A stretch of DNA of 64,000 nucleotides from Halieaceae bacterium (GCA_028280635.1 JANQLM010000085.1:1-64000); one strand, 5' to 3'; counted from the first letter of the stretch, positions 45,733 to 54,639 are shown. Notes: generated from the letters alone by a model not told the origin. Translations and numbers: made by a program.

Positions 45733-46566
45733 ATGAACGGACAGTTTGACCTCGGCGCAGTCACGCCTGCGCGCTATTTCTTCGACATTGCGATCGTGCT
45801 GGGGTTAGTACTCGGCTTCGCCTCGGGCGGCGAAGACGATGAAGCTCTGGGGCGGCGACTAATCCAATGGCAATTCCAGGCCGTGGGAATCATGGCAGCC
45901 ATGGTGCTTGTGCATGCTCAACTTCTGCGTTTGCGCTGGTTCGAGCGACAGAATCCCTGGCTGCAGTTGGCTGCGTCCGGGACGTTTGGCTCCTTGTTTT
46001 TCGCTCCGCTGGGCATGGGCCTGGACGCGTGGCTAGGCCAGGAGGCAATGTCCGAGAGTGGGATCCTGCTCGAGATGTTTGACGAGTTTAAGGGCGCCGC
46101 GCCCGCTGCCATTGTGCTGTGGCTGGCCATCAATACGCCTTGGCTCCTCGGCTACAAGCTTGAGCGCGTGGACGCGGCGGAGGCTCGCGTTGACAGCTCC
46201 GCCACCTCGACAACCTTGCCCTACAGAAGTGAAGACAAGGCGTCGCCCCACCCCGCTTTCTTTCAGTTGCTGCCGGACGAAGTGCGCGGCCCGGTGCAGT
46301 ACCTGCAGGCAGAGCTGCACTACATCAGCGTGGTCACTGACAAGGGCCGCACATTAATCCTCTATAACCTCCGGGACGCCATCGAAGAAATGCAGGCCCA
46401 TGGCATCGCGGGCTTCCAGTGTCACCGGTCCTTCTGGGTGGCGGCGACGAGCCCGGTGGAGTTCCGTCGCGTGGGGCGGCAGGGCGAGCTGCGGCTGGCA
46501 AACGGGGACAGGGTCCCCGTAAGCCGCCGCAACCTGGAGCAGGTAGCTGCCCGCCTCGGCGCCTAA
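45733..46566 (+). CDS. membrane-bound LytTR-family regulator
   Basis: This 277-residue protein has about four hydrophobic segments in its first 150 residues and a C-terminal LytTR DNA-binding domain (LQAELHYISVVTDKGRTLIL; then FQCHRSFWVA and RRVGRQGELRLANGDRVPVSR, with a gap between). Such proteins sense a membrane signal and bind DNA directly. It follows the zinc-ribbon gene by 133 bases on the same strand and may be linked to it. The start is uncertain: GTG at 45664 or 45721 and ATG at 45733 all lack a good ribosome site. Confidence 0.74.
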   Translation: MNGQFDLGAVTPARYFFDIAIVLGLVLGFASGGEDDEALGRRLIQWQFQAVGIMAAMVLVHAQLLRLRWFERQNPWLQLAASGTFGSLFFAPLGMGLDAWLGQEAMSESGILLEMFDEFKGAAPAAIVLWLAINTPWLLGYKLERVDAAEARVDSSATSTTLPYRSEDKASPHPAFFQLLPDEVRGPVQYLQAELHYISVVTDKGRTLILYNLRDAIEEMQAHGIAGFQCHRSFWVAATSPVEFRRVGRQGELRLANGDRVPVSRRNLEQVAARLGA

Positions 46567-46595
46567 GCAACCTCCGCACAAGCCTAGGTCAAACA

Positions 46596-47243
46596 TCACG
46601 CTGCCAGCCCCGCGGGAGTGGCCTGCATCGGCACAAAGCCCGGCAGGTTCTCGACCCGGCGCAGCCAGGCCCGCACATGGGCGTAGGCAGACAGGTCTAC
46701 CCCACCCTCCGGCGCATGGGCGATGTAAGCGTAGTTGGCCACATCGGCGATAGTCGGGCGCGCACCGACCAGCCAGTCACGGCCGTCGAGGTGGGCATCC
46801 AGGGTGGCCAGCACGTTGTGGGCGGTTTCGATCGCGCGCTGGTGGTCCAGGCCGGCCCCAAATACCGTGACCAGTCGCGCCGAGGCGGGACCGCTCGCTA
46901 CCGGGCCGGCCGCCACGCTCAGGAAGCGCTGCACCTGGGCCGCCACATCCGACTCCGTCGGCAACCAGCTCTGGCTGGCGTCGTATTTGCTCGCCAGGTA
47001 CACCAGGATGGCATTGGAGTCAGAGACAATGGTGTCTCCGTCTTCCAGCACCGGCACCTGGCCGAAGCGGTTCATGGCCAGGAATTCCGGCTGCTTGTGG
47101 GCGCCGGCCAGCAGGTCCACATCCACCAGTTCGCTGTCGAGATTGAGGATCGACAGGAACAGCTCGACCCGATGGCTGTGACCCGACAACGCGTGGCGGT
47201 AGAGTTTGATGGTGTTACTTTGAGTAGTGTTAGTCGTGCTCAT
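46596..47243 (-). CDS. glutathione S-transferase
   Basis: This 215-residue GST of ordinary length has KLYRHALSGHSHRVELFLSI (Ser active-site turn), cis-proline in GQVPVL and the SNAILVYLA glutathione site, with the C-terminal NxxAD-like TIADVANYAYIAHA. It is the last gene of a three-gene operon with the DUF1348 and PPOX-reductase genes (gaps about 40 bases), under the divergent LysR regulator. Likely a detoxification enzyme. Confidence 0.9.
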   Translation of the reverse strand: MSTTNTTQSNTIKLYRHALSGHSHRVELFLSILNLDSELVDVDLLAGAHKQPEFLAMNRFGQVPVLEDGDTIVSDSNAILVYLASKYDASQSWLPTESDVAAQVQRFLSVAAGPVASGPASARLVTVFGAGLDHQRAIETAHNVLATLDAHLDGRDWLVGARPTIADVANYAYIAHAPEGGVDLSAYAHVRAWLRRVENLPGFVPMQATPAGLAA

Positions 47244-47284
47244 GAGGGTGTCCTCCAGGTAAAGGTTTTAATAAGCGCACCAAT

Positions 47285-47761
47285 TCAAAGGCCCAGTTCA
47301 CTGAGGCCCGGGTGGTCATCCGGCCGCCGGCCCTGGGGCCAGTGGAACAATCGCTCGGATTCGTCGATCAGAAGATCGTTGATACTGGCGTGGCGCTCAC
47401 GCATCAGGCCATTCTCATCAAACTCCCAGTTCTCGTTGCCGTAGGCGCGGTACCACTGGCCCGCGGCGTCGCGGTACTCGTAGGCGAAGCGCACCGCAAT
47501 ACGGTTGTCGGTGTATGCCCAGAGTTCCTTGATCAGCCGGTACTCCTGCTCCCGGTCCCACTTGCCCGCCAGGAAAGCGCGAATCTGCTCGCGACCCCGG
47601 GGGAACTCGGCGCGGTTACGCCAACGGCTATCGGCGGTGTAGGCCAGCGCCACCCGCTCCGGGTCGCGACTGTTCCAGCCGTCTTCGGCGAGCCGCACTT
47701 TCTCGATGGCGGCGTCGCGGGTGAAGGGCGGCAGCGGCGGGCGTTGTGGTTCATCAGTCAT
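47285..47761 (-). CDS. DUF1348 / NTF2-like family protein
   Basis: This 158-residue protein matches the conserved pattern of DUF1348: [42 protein letters not shown] and the C-terminal [11 protein letters not shown]. The family has an NTF2/SnoaL-like cone fold; its activity is not established. It is often near stress or redox genes. Middle gene of the LysR-linked operon. Confidence 0.85.
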   Translation of the reverse strand: MTDEPQRPPLPPFTRDAAIEKVRLAEDGWNSRDPERVALAYTADSRWRNRAEFPRGREQIRAFLAGKWDREQEYRLIKELWAYTDNRIAVRFAYEYRDAAGQWYRAYGNENWEFDENGLMRERHASINDLLIDESERLFHWPQGRRPDDHPGLSELGL

Positions 47762-47801
47762 GTCGTGGGTCCTCGTTCTCTTGGTCCAGGTTCAGGCTCG
47801 C

Positions 47802-49115
47802 TCAGGAAAAACGCTCAAGGCGGACGCGGTCACGGGGGAAGCCCACCGCTTTCGCCGCCGTCATCACACCGGCAATCAGCCGGTCGGGGCCGCAGATGTA
47901 GACCAGCGCGTCGGCCGGGGCCTCTCGCAGCACGGCTTCCAGGTCGATGCGCTCGCCATCTGCGCCGGCGTACACCGTCATACGCTCTTCAAGCTGGCGC
48001 TCCAGGCGATCGCGGAAGGCCATATCGCGACGGCTTCTGCCGGCGTAGTGCAGGTGGAAGTCAGTCCCGCGCTGCTCCAGGGCCTGGGCCATGGGCTTGA
48101 TGGCCGTAATCCCGATGCCGCCCGCAATCAGCACTGCGGGGTTATCGCCCTCGTGCAGCGGGAAGTGGTTTTCGGGGCGCCCGGTGCGCAGCACGGTGCC
48201 AATGGCAAAACTGTTGTGCACCGCGCGCGAGCCGCCGCGGCCCTCCTCCTCCCGCAACACGGCAATCTCGTAGGCATCTGGCCGAGCCGGGTTGGAGGCG
48301 ATGGAGTAATGCCGCTCGGTCAGCTCACCGCCGGGCAGGCGCACAGGAATCTGCAGGTGGGCACCGGCAGTCACGGGTGGCAGGTCCCTGCCTTCCGCGT
48401 CGCGCAGCTCGTAGGCGCGAATACCCGGCGCCAGTTGACGCACACCGGAAATCACCAGTTCCAGCGGACCATCACCCAGTACAGGGTCGGTGGCACCAGA
48501 ACCCCGCTCGTCGTTGGCAGCGGTTTCCAGGGCGCGCTTCAGGCGGCGGTTTTCCGCCACCAGCTCTTCCAGCCCGGCGCGCACCTCGTCTTCGGTAAAG
48601 CGCGGCGTGATATGCGCGGGGCAATTCCAGTCAAAGCCTTCCACGGTGATCAGGAAGGCGCGCCCTATCTGTACCGCGTAATCCGGGTCTTCCAGCTGCT
48701 CGAGGATTGCTGTTTCGTGGGCTTCCACGATGCGTACCCGGCCCAGCATTTTCAGGCGCCGGCGATTGGGATAATCCATGAAGAACAGGCTGACGCGGTC
48801 GTCCTGGCGAAAATTGCCGGTGCTGACGTACTGGCGATTGCCGGAGTAGTCGGCAAAGCCGATGGTCTTTTCATCCAGCACTTTCATGAAGCCCCCGGGG
48901 CCGCCGCGATGCTGCACATAGGGCCAGCCGGTCTCACTGACACTGGCCATATAGAAGCTGTCGCGCTGGGCGATGAAACCCGCTTCGCGCTCGGTCAGGC
49001 GATCCGCGTAGCGGCTGCCCTCGCTCATGGCAGCGTAGTTGTCCCGGCTGCCGGCACGAGCCTGGAGCTCCAGGATGGTCGGGGTAAACGCGATCTCGTG
49101 ATAGCTGTGTGCCAT
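47802..49115 (-). CDS. PPOX-like FMN domain fused to ferredoxin-reductase domain
   Basis: This 437-residue fusion has an N-terminal pyridoxamine-phosphate-oxidase-type split barrel (about 1-195; SETGWPYVQHRGGPGGFMKVL binding FMN, here broken before KVL) and a C-terminal ferredoxin-NADP-reductase module (about 225-437) with FAD motif RHYSIAS, nucleotide motif GGIGITAI and the YICGPDRLI segment. It stops at VRLERFS, where relatives usually continue into a 2Fe-2S domain, so it would pass electrons from NAD(P)H via FAD to FMN without an iron-sulfur cluster. The start MAHSYHEI follows GAGG. First gene of the LysR-linked operon. Confidence 0.86.
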   Translation of the reverse strand: MAHSYHEIAFTPTILELQARAGSRDNYAAMSEGSRYADRLTEREAGFIAQRDSFYMASVSETGWPYVQHRGGPGGFMKVLDEKTIGFADYSGNRQYVSTGNFRQDDRVSLFFMDYPNRRRLKMLGRVRIVEAHETAILEQLEDPDYAVQIGRAFLITVEGFDWNCPAHITPRFTEDEVRAGLEELVAENRRLKRALETAANDERGSGATDPVLGDGPLELVISGVRQLAPGIRAYELRDAEGRDLPPVTAGAHLQIPVRLPGGELTERHYSIASNPARPDAYEIAVLREEEGRGGSRAVHNSFAIGTVLRTGRPENHFPLHEGDNPAVLIAGGIGITAIKPMAQALEQRGTDFHLHYAGRSRRDMAFRDRLERQLEERMTVYAGADGERIDLEAVLREAPADALVYICGPDRLIAGVMTAAKAVGFPRDRVRLERFS

Positions 49116-49161
49116 GTTGCTGTCCTCGGGGTGTTCGCTGTCGATGGGTTCACTATGCCCA

Positions 49162-49181
49162 ATTCCCCAGATCGGAAGAAT
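49162..49181. promoter_or_regulatory. possible LysR-type binding site
   Basis: ATTC-N12-GAAT with an inner TTCC/GGAA pair lies midway between the divergent start codons at 49115 and 49224, the usual place of a LysR recognition site. It is weak on sequence alone. Confidence 0.35.
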
Positions 49182-49223
49182 CCCGTAAAATCGCAATTTA
49201 TTATTTCTCTTTGTGGAATAGTG

Positions 49224-50153
49224 ATGGATCGCTTTCTCCAGATGCAGGTATTCGTGGCGGTGGCCGAAGAAGAAGGCTTTTCCGCCGCCGCGCGGCGCCT
49301 GGGACAATCGGCACCGGCCGTGACCCGGGCCATCGCCGCGCTCGAGGCCCACCTCGGCGTCAAGCTGCTGAACCGCACAACCCGCTATGTGCGGGCCACG
49401 GAAGCGGGGCTGCGCTTCCTGGAGGATGCGCGCCGGATACTCGCCGAACTCGAGGCGGCGGAGGATGCGGCCGCCGGCATCAACGCCGAGCCCCGGGGGC
49501 TGCTATCGGTAACTGCCCCGGTCCTGTTCGGGCGCCGCTATGTGATGCCGGGAATCGTCGACTATCTCAGCCGCTACCCCGAGATGCAGGTGGATGCGGT
49601 GTTCCTGGATCGGCCGGTAAACCTGCTCGAGGAAGGCCTGGACGTGGGTATTCGCATCGGCGACCTGCCGGATTCCTCCATGCGGGCGCGCCGGGTGGGC
49701 GCCGTGCGGCAGCGGCTGCTGGCCGCTCCAGGCTACCTCGCCGAGCGCGGCGCACCGGAATCACCCCACGCCCTGAACCTGCACCGGCTGGTTGCTTCCA
49801 GTGCCGGCAATTTCGGCCTGAGCTGGCGTTTCCAGTTTCCGGACGGCGAGCAGCGGATTCGCGTGCGGCCAAGACTCACTGTCACCAGCAATGACGCGGC
49901 CCTGGAGGCAGCGGTGCGAGGCTTTGGTATTACCCGCCTACTGTCCTACCAGGCGGCGGACGCGGTGGCCGCCGGCGAGTTGGTACCGATTCTCGAAGAC
50001 TTTGCGCCGCCGGACGTGCCAGTGCATATCATCCATCGCTCGGGACCGCAGTCCCCCGGCAAGGTACGGGCGTTTATCGACCTGATGGCTGAACGTCTTC
50101 AATCAGAGCCAGCGGTGGCAGCTTCTCCAGCACCCCCTCCAGCAGGGGCGTGA
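49224..50153 (+). CDS. LysR-family transcriptional regulator
   Basis: This 309-residue regulator has an N-terminal HTH (FSAAARRLGQSAPAVTRAIA) and a substrate-binding domain of the group that controls oxidoreductase or quinone-responsive genes. It diverges from the PPOX-reductase operon and probably controls it. The reading frame is open for about 1,500 bases upstream, antisense to that operon, but the protein family starts at MDRFLQMQ. Its 3' end overlaps the converging serine-hydrolase gene by 80 bases. Confidence 0.9.
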   Translation: MDRFLQMQVFVAVAEEEGFSAAARRLGQSAPAVTRAIAALEAHLGVKLLNRTTRYVRATEAGLRFLEDARRILAELEAAEDAAAGINAEPRGLLSVTAPVLFGRRYVMPGIVDYLSRYPEMQVDAVFLDRPVNLLEEGLDVGIRIGDLPDSSMRARRVGAVRQRLLAAPGYLAERGAPESPHALNLHRLVASSAGNFGLSWRFQFPDGEQRIRVRPRLTVTSNDAALEAAVRGFGITRLLSYQAADAVAAGELVPILEDFAPPDVPVHIIHRSGPQSPGKVRAFIDLMAERLQSEPAVAASPAPPPAGA

Positions 50154-51444
50154 TACCGGACGCAATATACCCACTGGACAGGCCCAGGCGCACGACGACC
50201 ACATCCTCGTCCGGGAACATCACCACGTACTGACCGTTGTGGCCGGAGGCATAGAACATATTGCGGGGTAGATTGGGAAAATCCTTGCCCTGGGCATTAA
50301 GCCAGAATCCCCGACCGTAGTTGCCGTCCACGGCGGAGGGGCGCGGGGTGGTCGCCTCGCGCATCCAGTTTTCCGGCAGCAGCTCACTGCCGTTCTGCCA
50401 GGCTTTCAGCCAAAACCAACCGACAATTGCCCAGTCGCGCGCGGCCATGTAGGTGTAGGAGGAACCCACCTGGGTGCCGCTGGCATCGCGTTCGCTGACC
50501 ATCCCCGCCAGGTACAGGCGCTGGGTAAAATTCTCTTTCAACCAATCCGGATAGGCCTGGCCCAGGCTCTGCTGCCAGACCCAGCTCGCCAGGTTGGTAT
50601 CCCCACTGGAGTAACTGAAATGCCGGCCAGGCGCATAGCGCTGGCCATTACCTGGTGCCGCCGTCCACATGGCGGGACTCCGATACAGCATGCGGGTGGC
50701 ATCATCCCCCGGGAAGTAAGTTTCCTCAAAGTCCAGGCCGCTCTCCATATGCAGCAGGTGACCCAGGTTCAATGCCGGATCGACCCGCCGCGCCAGGTCG
50801 GGGGCCGCCTGATCCAGCAGCGGAGCGATCGGCATCTCGAGGTCCAGCTTGCCGGCCTGGACCTGCATGCCAATCCAGGTAGACATCAGGCTCTTGTTCA
50901 TGGACCAGCCCTGCAGCGGCGTCAGCTCATAAACGCCATCGGCATAGCGCTGCGCCACCAGCTTGTTACCACGCATCACCAGGATTGCCAGGGTGCGCCG
51001 CTGTCCGTCCTCGGGTTCCTGGAAGGCGGCGTCGAGGACTGGATCCAGCGACGCTTCTGTCGCATCTGTCAGACCTCCCATAAGGCCACTCCAGCGAGCA
51101 CCACCGAAGAGCTGAGGCGCAGCCACCGGCGTGAGCGGATTCAGCACGCAGCCCGGCCCTTTCCTGGCGACCGCATGGGCGGTTTGACCGAAAAGCGCGG
51201 CGTCAGTTTGCCGGCGCTCCCGGTCGACGTTCAGTTCTAGCTGCGACAGCAAGGGCCCTAACACCCCCATGCTCAGGTGGATATCATTGTTGATGACGAA
51301 CTCCGGCTCGAAGCCCGAGACGAAGACGCCTGAGCAAAGCTGCTTGGCGGAGTAACCGACGACGACTTCGAAGGCCTGTCCGGCCCAGCGCAGGCCCCAG
51401 GCCACCGGCAGCAACAGAACCAGCAAGATAACAACGCGCTTCAT
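50074..51444 (-). CDS. beta-lactamase-class-C-like serine hydrolase
   Basis: This 456-residue protein of the penicillin-binding/class C fold has Ser181-x-x-Lys184 (SMNK), Tyr278 in SYSSGD and the third motif HNG (SGHNGQ). An N-terminal hydrophobic segment (5-17) would anchor or export it. Relatives are esterases, amidases or peptidases; antibiotic resistance should not be assumed. Its start overlaps the stop of the upstream LysR gene by four bases, so the two are coupled. Confidence 0.86.
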   Translation of the reverse strand: MKRVVILLVLLLPVAWGLRWAGQAFEVVVGYSAKQLCSGVFVSGFEPEFVINNDIHLSMGVLGPLLSQLELNVDRERRQTDAALFGQTAHAVARKGPGCVLNPLTPVAAPQLFGGARWSGLMGGLTDATEASLDPVLDAAFQEPEDGQRRTLAILVMRGNKLVAQRYADGVYELTPLQGWSMNKSLMSTWIGMQVQAGKLDLEMPIAPLLDQAAPDLARRVDPALNLGHLLHMESGLDFEETYFPGDDATRMLYRSPAMWTAAPGNGQRYAPGRHFSYSSGDTNLASWVWQQSLGQAYPDWLKENFTQRLYLAGMVSERDASGTQVGSSYTYMAARDWAIVGWFWLKAWQNGSELLPENWMREATTPRPSAVDGNYGRGFWLNAQGKDFPNLPRNMFYASGHNGQYVVMFPDEDVVVVRLGLSSGYIASGITPLLEGVLEKLPPLALIEDVQPSGR

Positions 51445-52328
51445 GGGCTCAACTCCTCGATAAACCAGCGCAGGGCGCGCCCGCGACTGCCGGATTTCCA
51501 GACCAGTTGCAGGGGCGCCGGCTCTACCACCGGGTCTACAGCCAGCGCCACCAGCTCACCGGCGGCGAGTTGGGGCTCTATCCTGTGGCGCGGCAGGAAG
51601 CCCACCGCCAACCCGGCCTGCTGCACGGCAATCTTCTGCTGCACGGTCTCTACGCGCAGTACCGCCTGACGCTCAAAGAGTCGCAGGGTTTGTGACGTCT
51701 GCGGCGGCAGGCTGCGGGAGGAATCCATAACCACCACAGCCCGATAGTCGGCAAAGTCATCGCGCCGCAATGGTGTGGCCGCCCTCGCCAGCGGGTGATC
51801 GGGGTGCACGGCGAACACCCATTCCACCTGCATGAACTCGCGGGACGAAAGGCCCGTTGCGGTGGGCGGCCGCTCCGCGGCCCCCACCACCAGGTCGGCG
51901 CGCCCCTCGATCACTGCCTCCCAGGCACCCCCCAGCACTTCTTCAGAGAGAGTGATCTCAATTTCCGGGTGGTCGCGGTAGAAGGTCTCCAACACCGGCG
52001 CCACCTGCTCGATCTCCACCAGCGAGTCCAGGGCAATACTGAGCTGGGACTCCCAGCCGGAATGGACCTGGCGAGTGGTCTCCACCAGGCGTTCAGCAGC
52101 ATCGAGGATTTCCCGGCCCTGCTCCAGCAGTACCCGGCCGGCGGGGGTCAGCACCGAGCGCCGGCCCTCTTTCTTGAACAGGGATACGCCCAGGTCTTCC
52201 TCGAGTTTCTGCACACTGTAGGTGACCGCCGAGGGCACCCGGTACAAGGCCGCCGCGGCTGCGGCAAAGCTGCCCTTGCGGTCGATGGCGTCCAGCACTT
52301 CCAGCGCATCCAGGCTCAGGCGTGACAG
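51441..52328 (-). CDS. LysR-family regulator with probable CTG start
   Basis: This 295-residue LysR regulator has the HTH FAAAAAALYRVPSAVTYSVQ. The usual N-terminal pattern RLSLDALEVLDAIDRKGSF is encoded, but no ATG, GTG or TTG precedes it: the in-frame stop at 52350-52352 leaves only CTG at 52328, which has a perfect GGAGGG (52335-52340) six bases upstream. A GTG at 52298 would cut the first helix. It diverges from the DoxX gene and is coupled to the serine hydrolase, one or both being probable targets. Confidence 0.83.
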   Translation of the reverse strand: MSRLSLDALEVLDAIDRKGSFAAAAAALYRVPSAVTYSVQKLEEDLGVSLFKKEGRRSVLTPAGRVLLEQGREILDAAERLVETTRQVHSGWESQLSIALDSLVEIEQVAPVLETFYRDHPEIEITLSEEVLGGAWEAVIEGRADLVVGAAERPPTATGLSSREFMQVEWVFAVHPDHPLARAATPLRRDDFADYRAVVVMDSSRSLPPQTSQTLRLFERQAVLRVETVQQKIAVQQAGLAVGFLPRHRIEPQLAAGELVALAVDPVVEPAPLQLVWKSGSRGRALRWFIEELSP

Positions 52329-52460
52329 GGAAAACCCTCCAGATGATTTTTATTCAGAATATCTGAATTTATTGGTCATTTTAATCCGCTTTTTTCCCAT
52401 CAGGCAATGCATACACTGAGAACCGTTCCAAACAAACACTGACTCTACGGAGATTTGACC

Positions 52461-52946
52461 ATGAGCAAGAAGTTTGAAGTATCAAGCATTCTCGACAGCA
52501 AGGCCGGCCTGGCGGCCACGGTTCTGCGCATCCCGGTCGGCATCGTGCTGGTCGCCCACGGCGCCCAGAAGCTATTCGGCTGGTTCGGCGGCTACGGCCT
52601 GGAGGCCACTGGCCAGTGGATGGCCTCAGTCGGCTTTGAGCCCGGCTACCTGATGGCCCTGCTGGCCGGCAGCGCCGAGTTCTTCGGCGGCATCCTGCTG
52701 GTCGCCGGCCTGCTGACCCGTCCGGCAGCGGCAGTCGCTGCTTTCACCATGGCGATGGCAATGACGGTGCACCTGGGCAACGGCCTGTTCGTCAGCGCCA
52801 ACGGCTACGAGTACGCCCTGACCCTGCTGGCCGCGACGCTGGCACTGACCCTTCAGGGCGGGGGCGCCTACGCGGCGGACAGCCTGGTCATGCGCAAGCT
52901 GCCGCGTGCTGGGCTGTCACCCCCGGAACTGGCTGCCGCAGTCTGA
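52461..52946 (+). CDS. DoxX-family membrane protein
   Basis: This 161-residue protein has four hydrophobic helices and the DoxX hallmarks RIPVGIVLVAHGAQKLFGW and GSAEFFGGILL. The family is linked to redox or thiol stress and quinone-related functions, without a settled activity. ATG 52461 follows ACGGAG. It is divergent from the CTG-start LysR gene and ends at a strong terminator, so it is a single-gene unit and a likely target of that LysR protein. Confidence 0.88.
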   Translation: MSKKFEVSSILDSKAGLAATVLRIPVGIVLVAHGAQKLFGWFGGYGLEATGQWMASVGFEPGYLMALLAGSAEFFGGILLVAGLLTRPAAAVAAFTMAMAMTVHLGNGLFVSANGYEYALTLLAATLALTLQGGGAYAADSLVMRKLPRAGLSPPELAAAV

Positions 52947-52968
52947 ACCAACAACCCCTCCCCCTCTC

Positions 52969-52994
52969 AGCCCGCGCACCGCGCGGGCTTTTTT
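52969..52994 (+). terminator. intrinsic terminator
   Basis: AGCCCGCGC (52969-52977) pairs perfectly with GCGCGGGCT (52981-52989) around a 3-base loop, followed by TTTTT. It ends the DoxX gene. Confidence 0.9.
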
Positions 52995-53006
52995 ATCCCC
53001 GCTGTT

Positions 53007-53462
53007 TTACTGCGGATCCAGCACCACTACAGGAATCTCGCGATCCGTGGCGGCCTGGTAGTCAGTGTAGGGGGCGTAGTAGTCCACCATCAGGTCCCAG
53101 AGCCTGGCGCGCTCCTCACCCTCCGCGACCCGGGCGACAGCGTCAAACTCGTGGTTGGCCACTTTCAGGTGCACGTTGGGGTCGGCCTGAAGGTTCAGGT
53201 ACCAGGCCGGGTGGGCCTGCGCACCGCCCTTGGAGGCGATAACACAGTAGCCGCCATCACCGGTAGGCCGGTAGATCAGCGGCAGGATGGATGTTTTGCC
53301 CGACTTGCGCCCCGTGGTGTGCAGCAGCAGGGTGGTCAGCATACCCTCCCCACCACCCAGCGAAGCGTCCCAATAGTGTGCCGCTTCGCCGTCGCGAAGG
53401 TAGAGCTCCACGTGAGTCTTGATCCAGTCTGGAAGTCCTTCCGGTATATCGATCTCTGCCAT
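53007..53462 (-). CDS. deazaflavin(F420)-type nitroreductase family protein
   Basis: This 151-residue protein has the Ddn/DUF385 split-barrel pattern: TTGRKSGKTSILPLIY, VIASKGGAQAHPAWYLNL and the C-terminal YQAATDREIPVVVL. The actinobacterial members use F420; gammaproteobacteria usually lack it, so here FMN or another ligand may be bound. ATG 53462 is chosen because the family begins at MAEIDIPEG and AGGGAG precedes it. Confidence 0.86.
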   Translation of the reverse strand: MAEIDIPEGLPDWIKTHVELYLRDGEAAHYWDASLGGGEGMLTTLLLHTTGRKSGKTSILPLIYRPTGDGGYCVIASKGGAQAHPAWYLNLQADPNVHLKVANHEFDAVARVAEGEERARLWDLMVDYYAPYTDYQAATDREIPVVVLDPQ

Positions 53463-53571
53463 GATGCAGTTCTCCCTATGTCCTTTACTGTCAGAGTAGT
53501 CCAGGTCCTGCGCATGTGCGTGCCGCAGTTGCTTTCTGCTATGTTGGGGGCACAGTTGTGGGACCCAAATC

Positions 53572-54639
53572 ATGAATCGATCTTCGCTTATTCCACTGCC
53601 TTCTATCGCGCTGCTGTTCGTTACCCTGTTCACCGGCTGCGGCCAGGAGCCGCCGCCCCCGTCGCAAGCCCAGCCGGCGGCGGCGCCCGCCAGTGCACCG
53701 CAAACGGCCCAGAACCCGACCGCCCCCGAATCCGCAGCGCCAGCGACGGACAGCGACAAATGGTGGTCGGCCCTGCCGCGGGCCGCCTGGTCGGATTTCA
53801 GGAAGGTGGACACGCTGAATCCCTGGTTCGAAGTCTATGAAATCGTCGACGGCGTATTCGCCATCTACGAACCGGGACAGTACGAGGAAGTCATCTCCTA
53901 CCTGATCACCGGCAGCCGCAGCGCCCTGCTGTTCGATTCCGGCCTGGGCATGGGCGACATCCAGAGCGTGGTCAAGCAGCTCACCTCCAAACGCGTCAGC
54001 GTGCTCAACTCCCACGCCCACTACGACCACGTCGGCGGCAACCACCAGTTCGACACCATTGTCGGTATGAAGCACCCCTTCTCCCTGCAGCGCTCTCTGG
54101 GTACCCCCAACAGCGAGCTGGTGCAGTTCGTGAGCGGTGACTGGGTGTGGAAAACACTGCCGCCCAGATTCGTGGTCTCGGACTACCAGACCCGCCCCTG
54201 GGAATACAGCCGCTGGCTGCGCCCGGGCGAGGCCATTGACCTCGGCGGTGTCAGCCTGGAGGTGATACACGCCCCCGGCCACTCCCCGGACAGCATCGTA
54301 TTGCTGGACCGCGACCGCCGCCTGTTGTTCACTGGCGATACCTTCTATCTGGCGCCGCTATACGCCCAGCTCGAGGAATCCAGCTTTGCTGACTACATGG
54401 CCACGGCGGCCAAACTCGCTGCCCTGGCGGACGAGGTCGACTACCTGCTGATGGCGCATAACACCCCGCTGGCAGAATCCCGCTACCTGGTCGACCTGGA
54501 CCAGGCCTTCCAGGCCATCGCCCTGGAACGGGCTCCATTCTCGCTGACTGAGGAAGGGCGCGAATACCAGTTCCGTGGGTTTTCCATCCTGACCGCGGAC
54601 CCTCCGGAAGACAACGCCCCGATCATCGAAGCACTGTGA
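53572..54639 (+). CDS. metallo-beta-lactamase-fold hydrolase, lipoprotein
   Basis: This 355-residue protein has a lipoprotein signal (lipobox FTGC, Cys23), a Pro/Ala-rich linker to about residue 60 and the MBL metal motifs SHAHYDHVGG, APGHSPDS, TGDTFY and MAHN. It would hydrolyse an ester, lactone or thioester at the envelope. The substrate is unknown. Its stop overlaps the GTG start of the phosphodiesterase gene by four bases. Confidence 0.87.
   Translation: MNRSSLIPLPSIALLFVTLFTGCGQEPPPPSQAQPAAAPASAPQTAQNPTAPESAAPATDSDKWWSALPRAAWSDFRKVDTLNPWFEVYEIVDGVFAIYEPGQYEEVISYLITGSRSALLFDSGLGMGDIQSVVKQLTSKRVSVLNSHAHYDHVGGNHQFDTIVGMKHPFSLQRSLGTPNSELVQFVSGDWVWKTLPPRFVVSDYQTRPWEYSRWLRPGEAIDLGGVSLEVIHAPGHSPDSIVLLDRDRRLLFTGDTFYLAPLYAQLEESSFADYMATAAKLAALADEVDYLLMAHNTPLAESRYLVDLDQAFQAIALERAPFSLTEEGREYQFRGFSILTADPPEDNAPIIEAL

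Noticed and set aside
47706-49223. Long open plus-strand frame upstream of the LysR gene
   Set aside because: It is antisense to the PPOX-reductase and DUF1348 genes, whose motifs are clear. Only the last 930 bases encode a recognisable LysR protein.
50074-51444. Antibiotic-resistance beta-lactamase
   Set aside because: Motifs are those of the wider serine-hydrolase fold, the protein is longer than AmpC and nothing shows beta-lactam hydrolysis.
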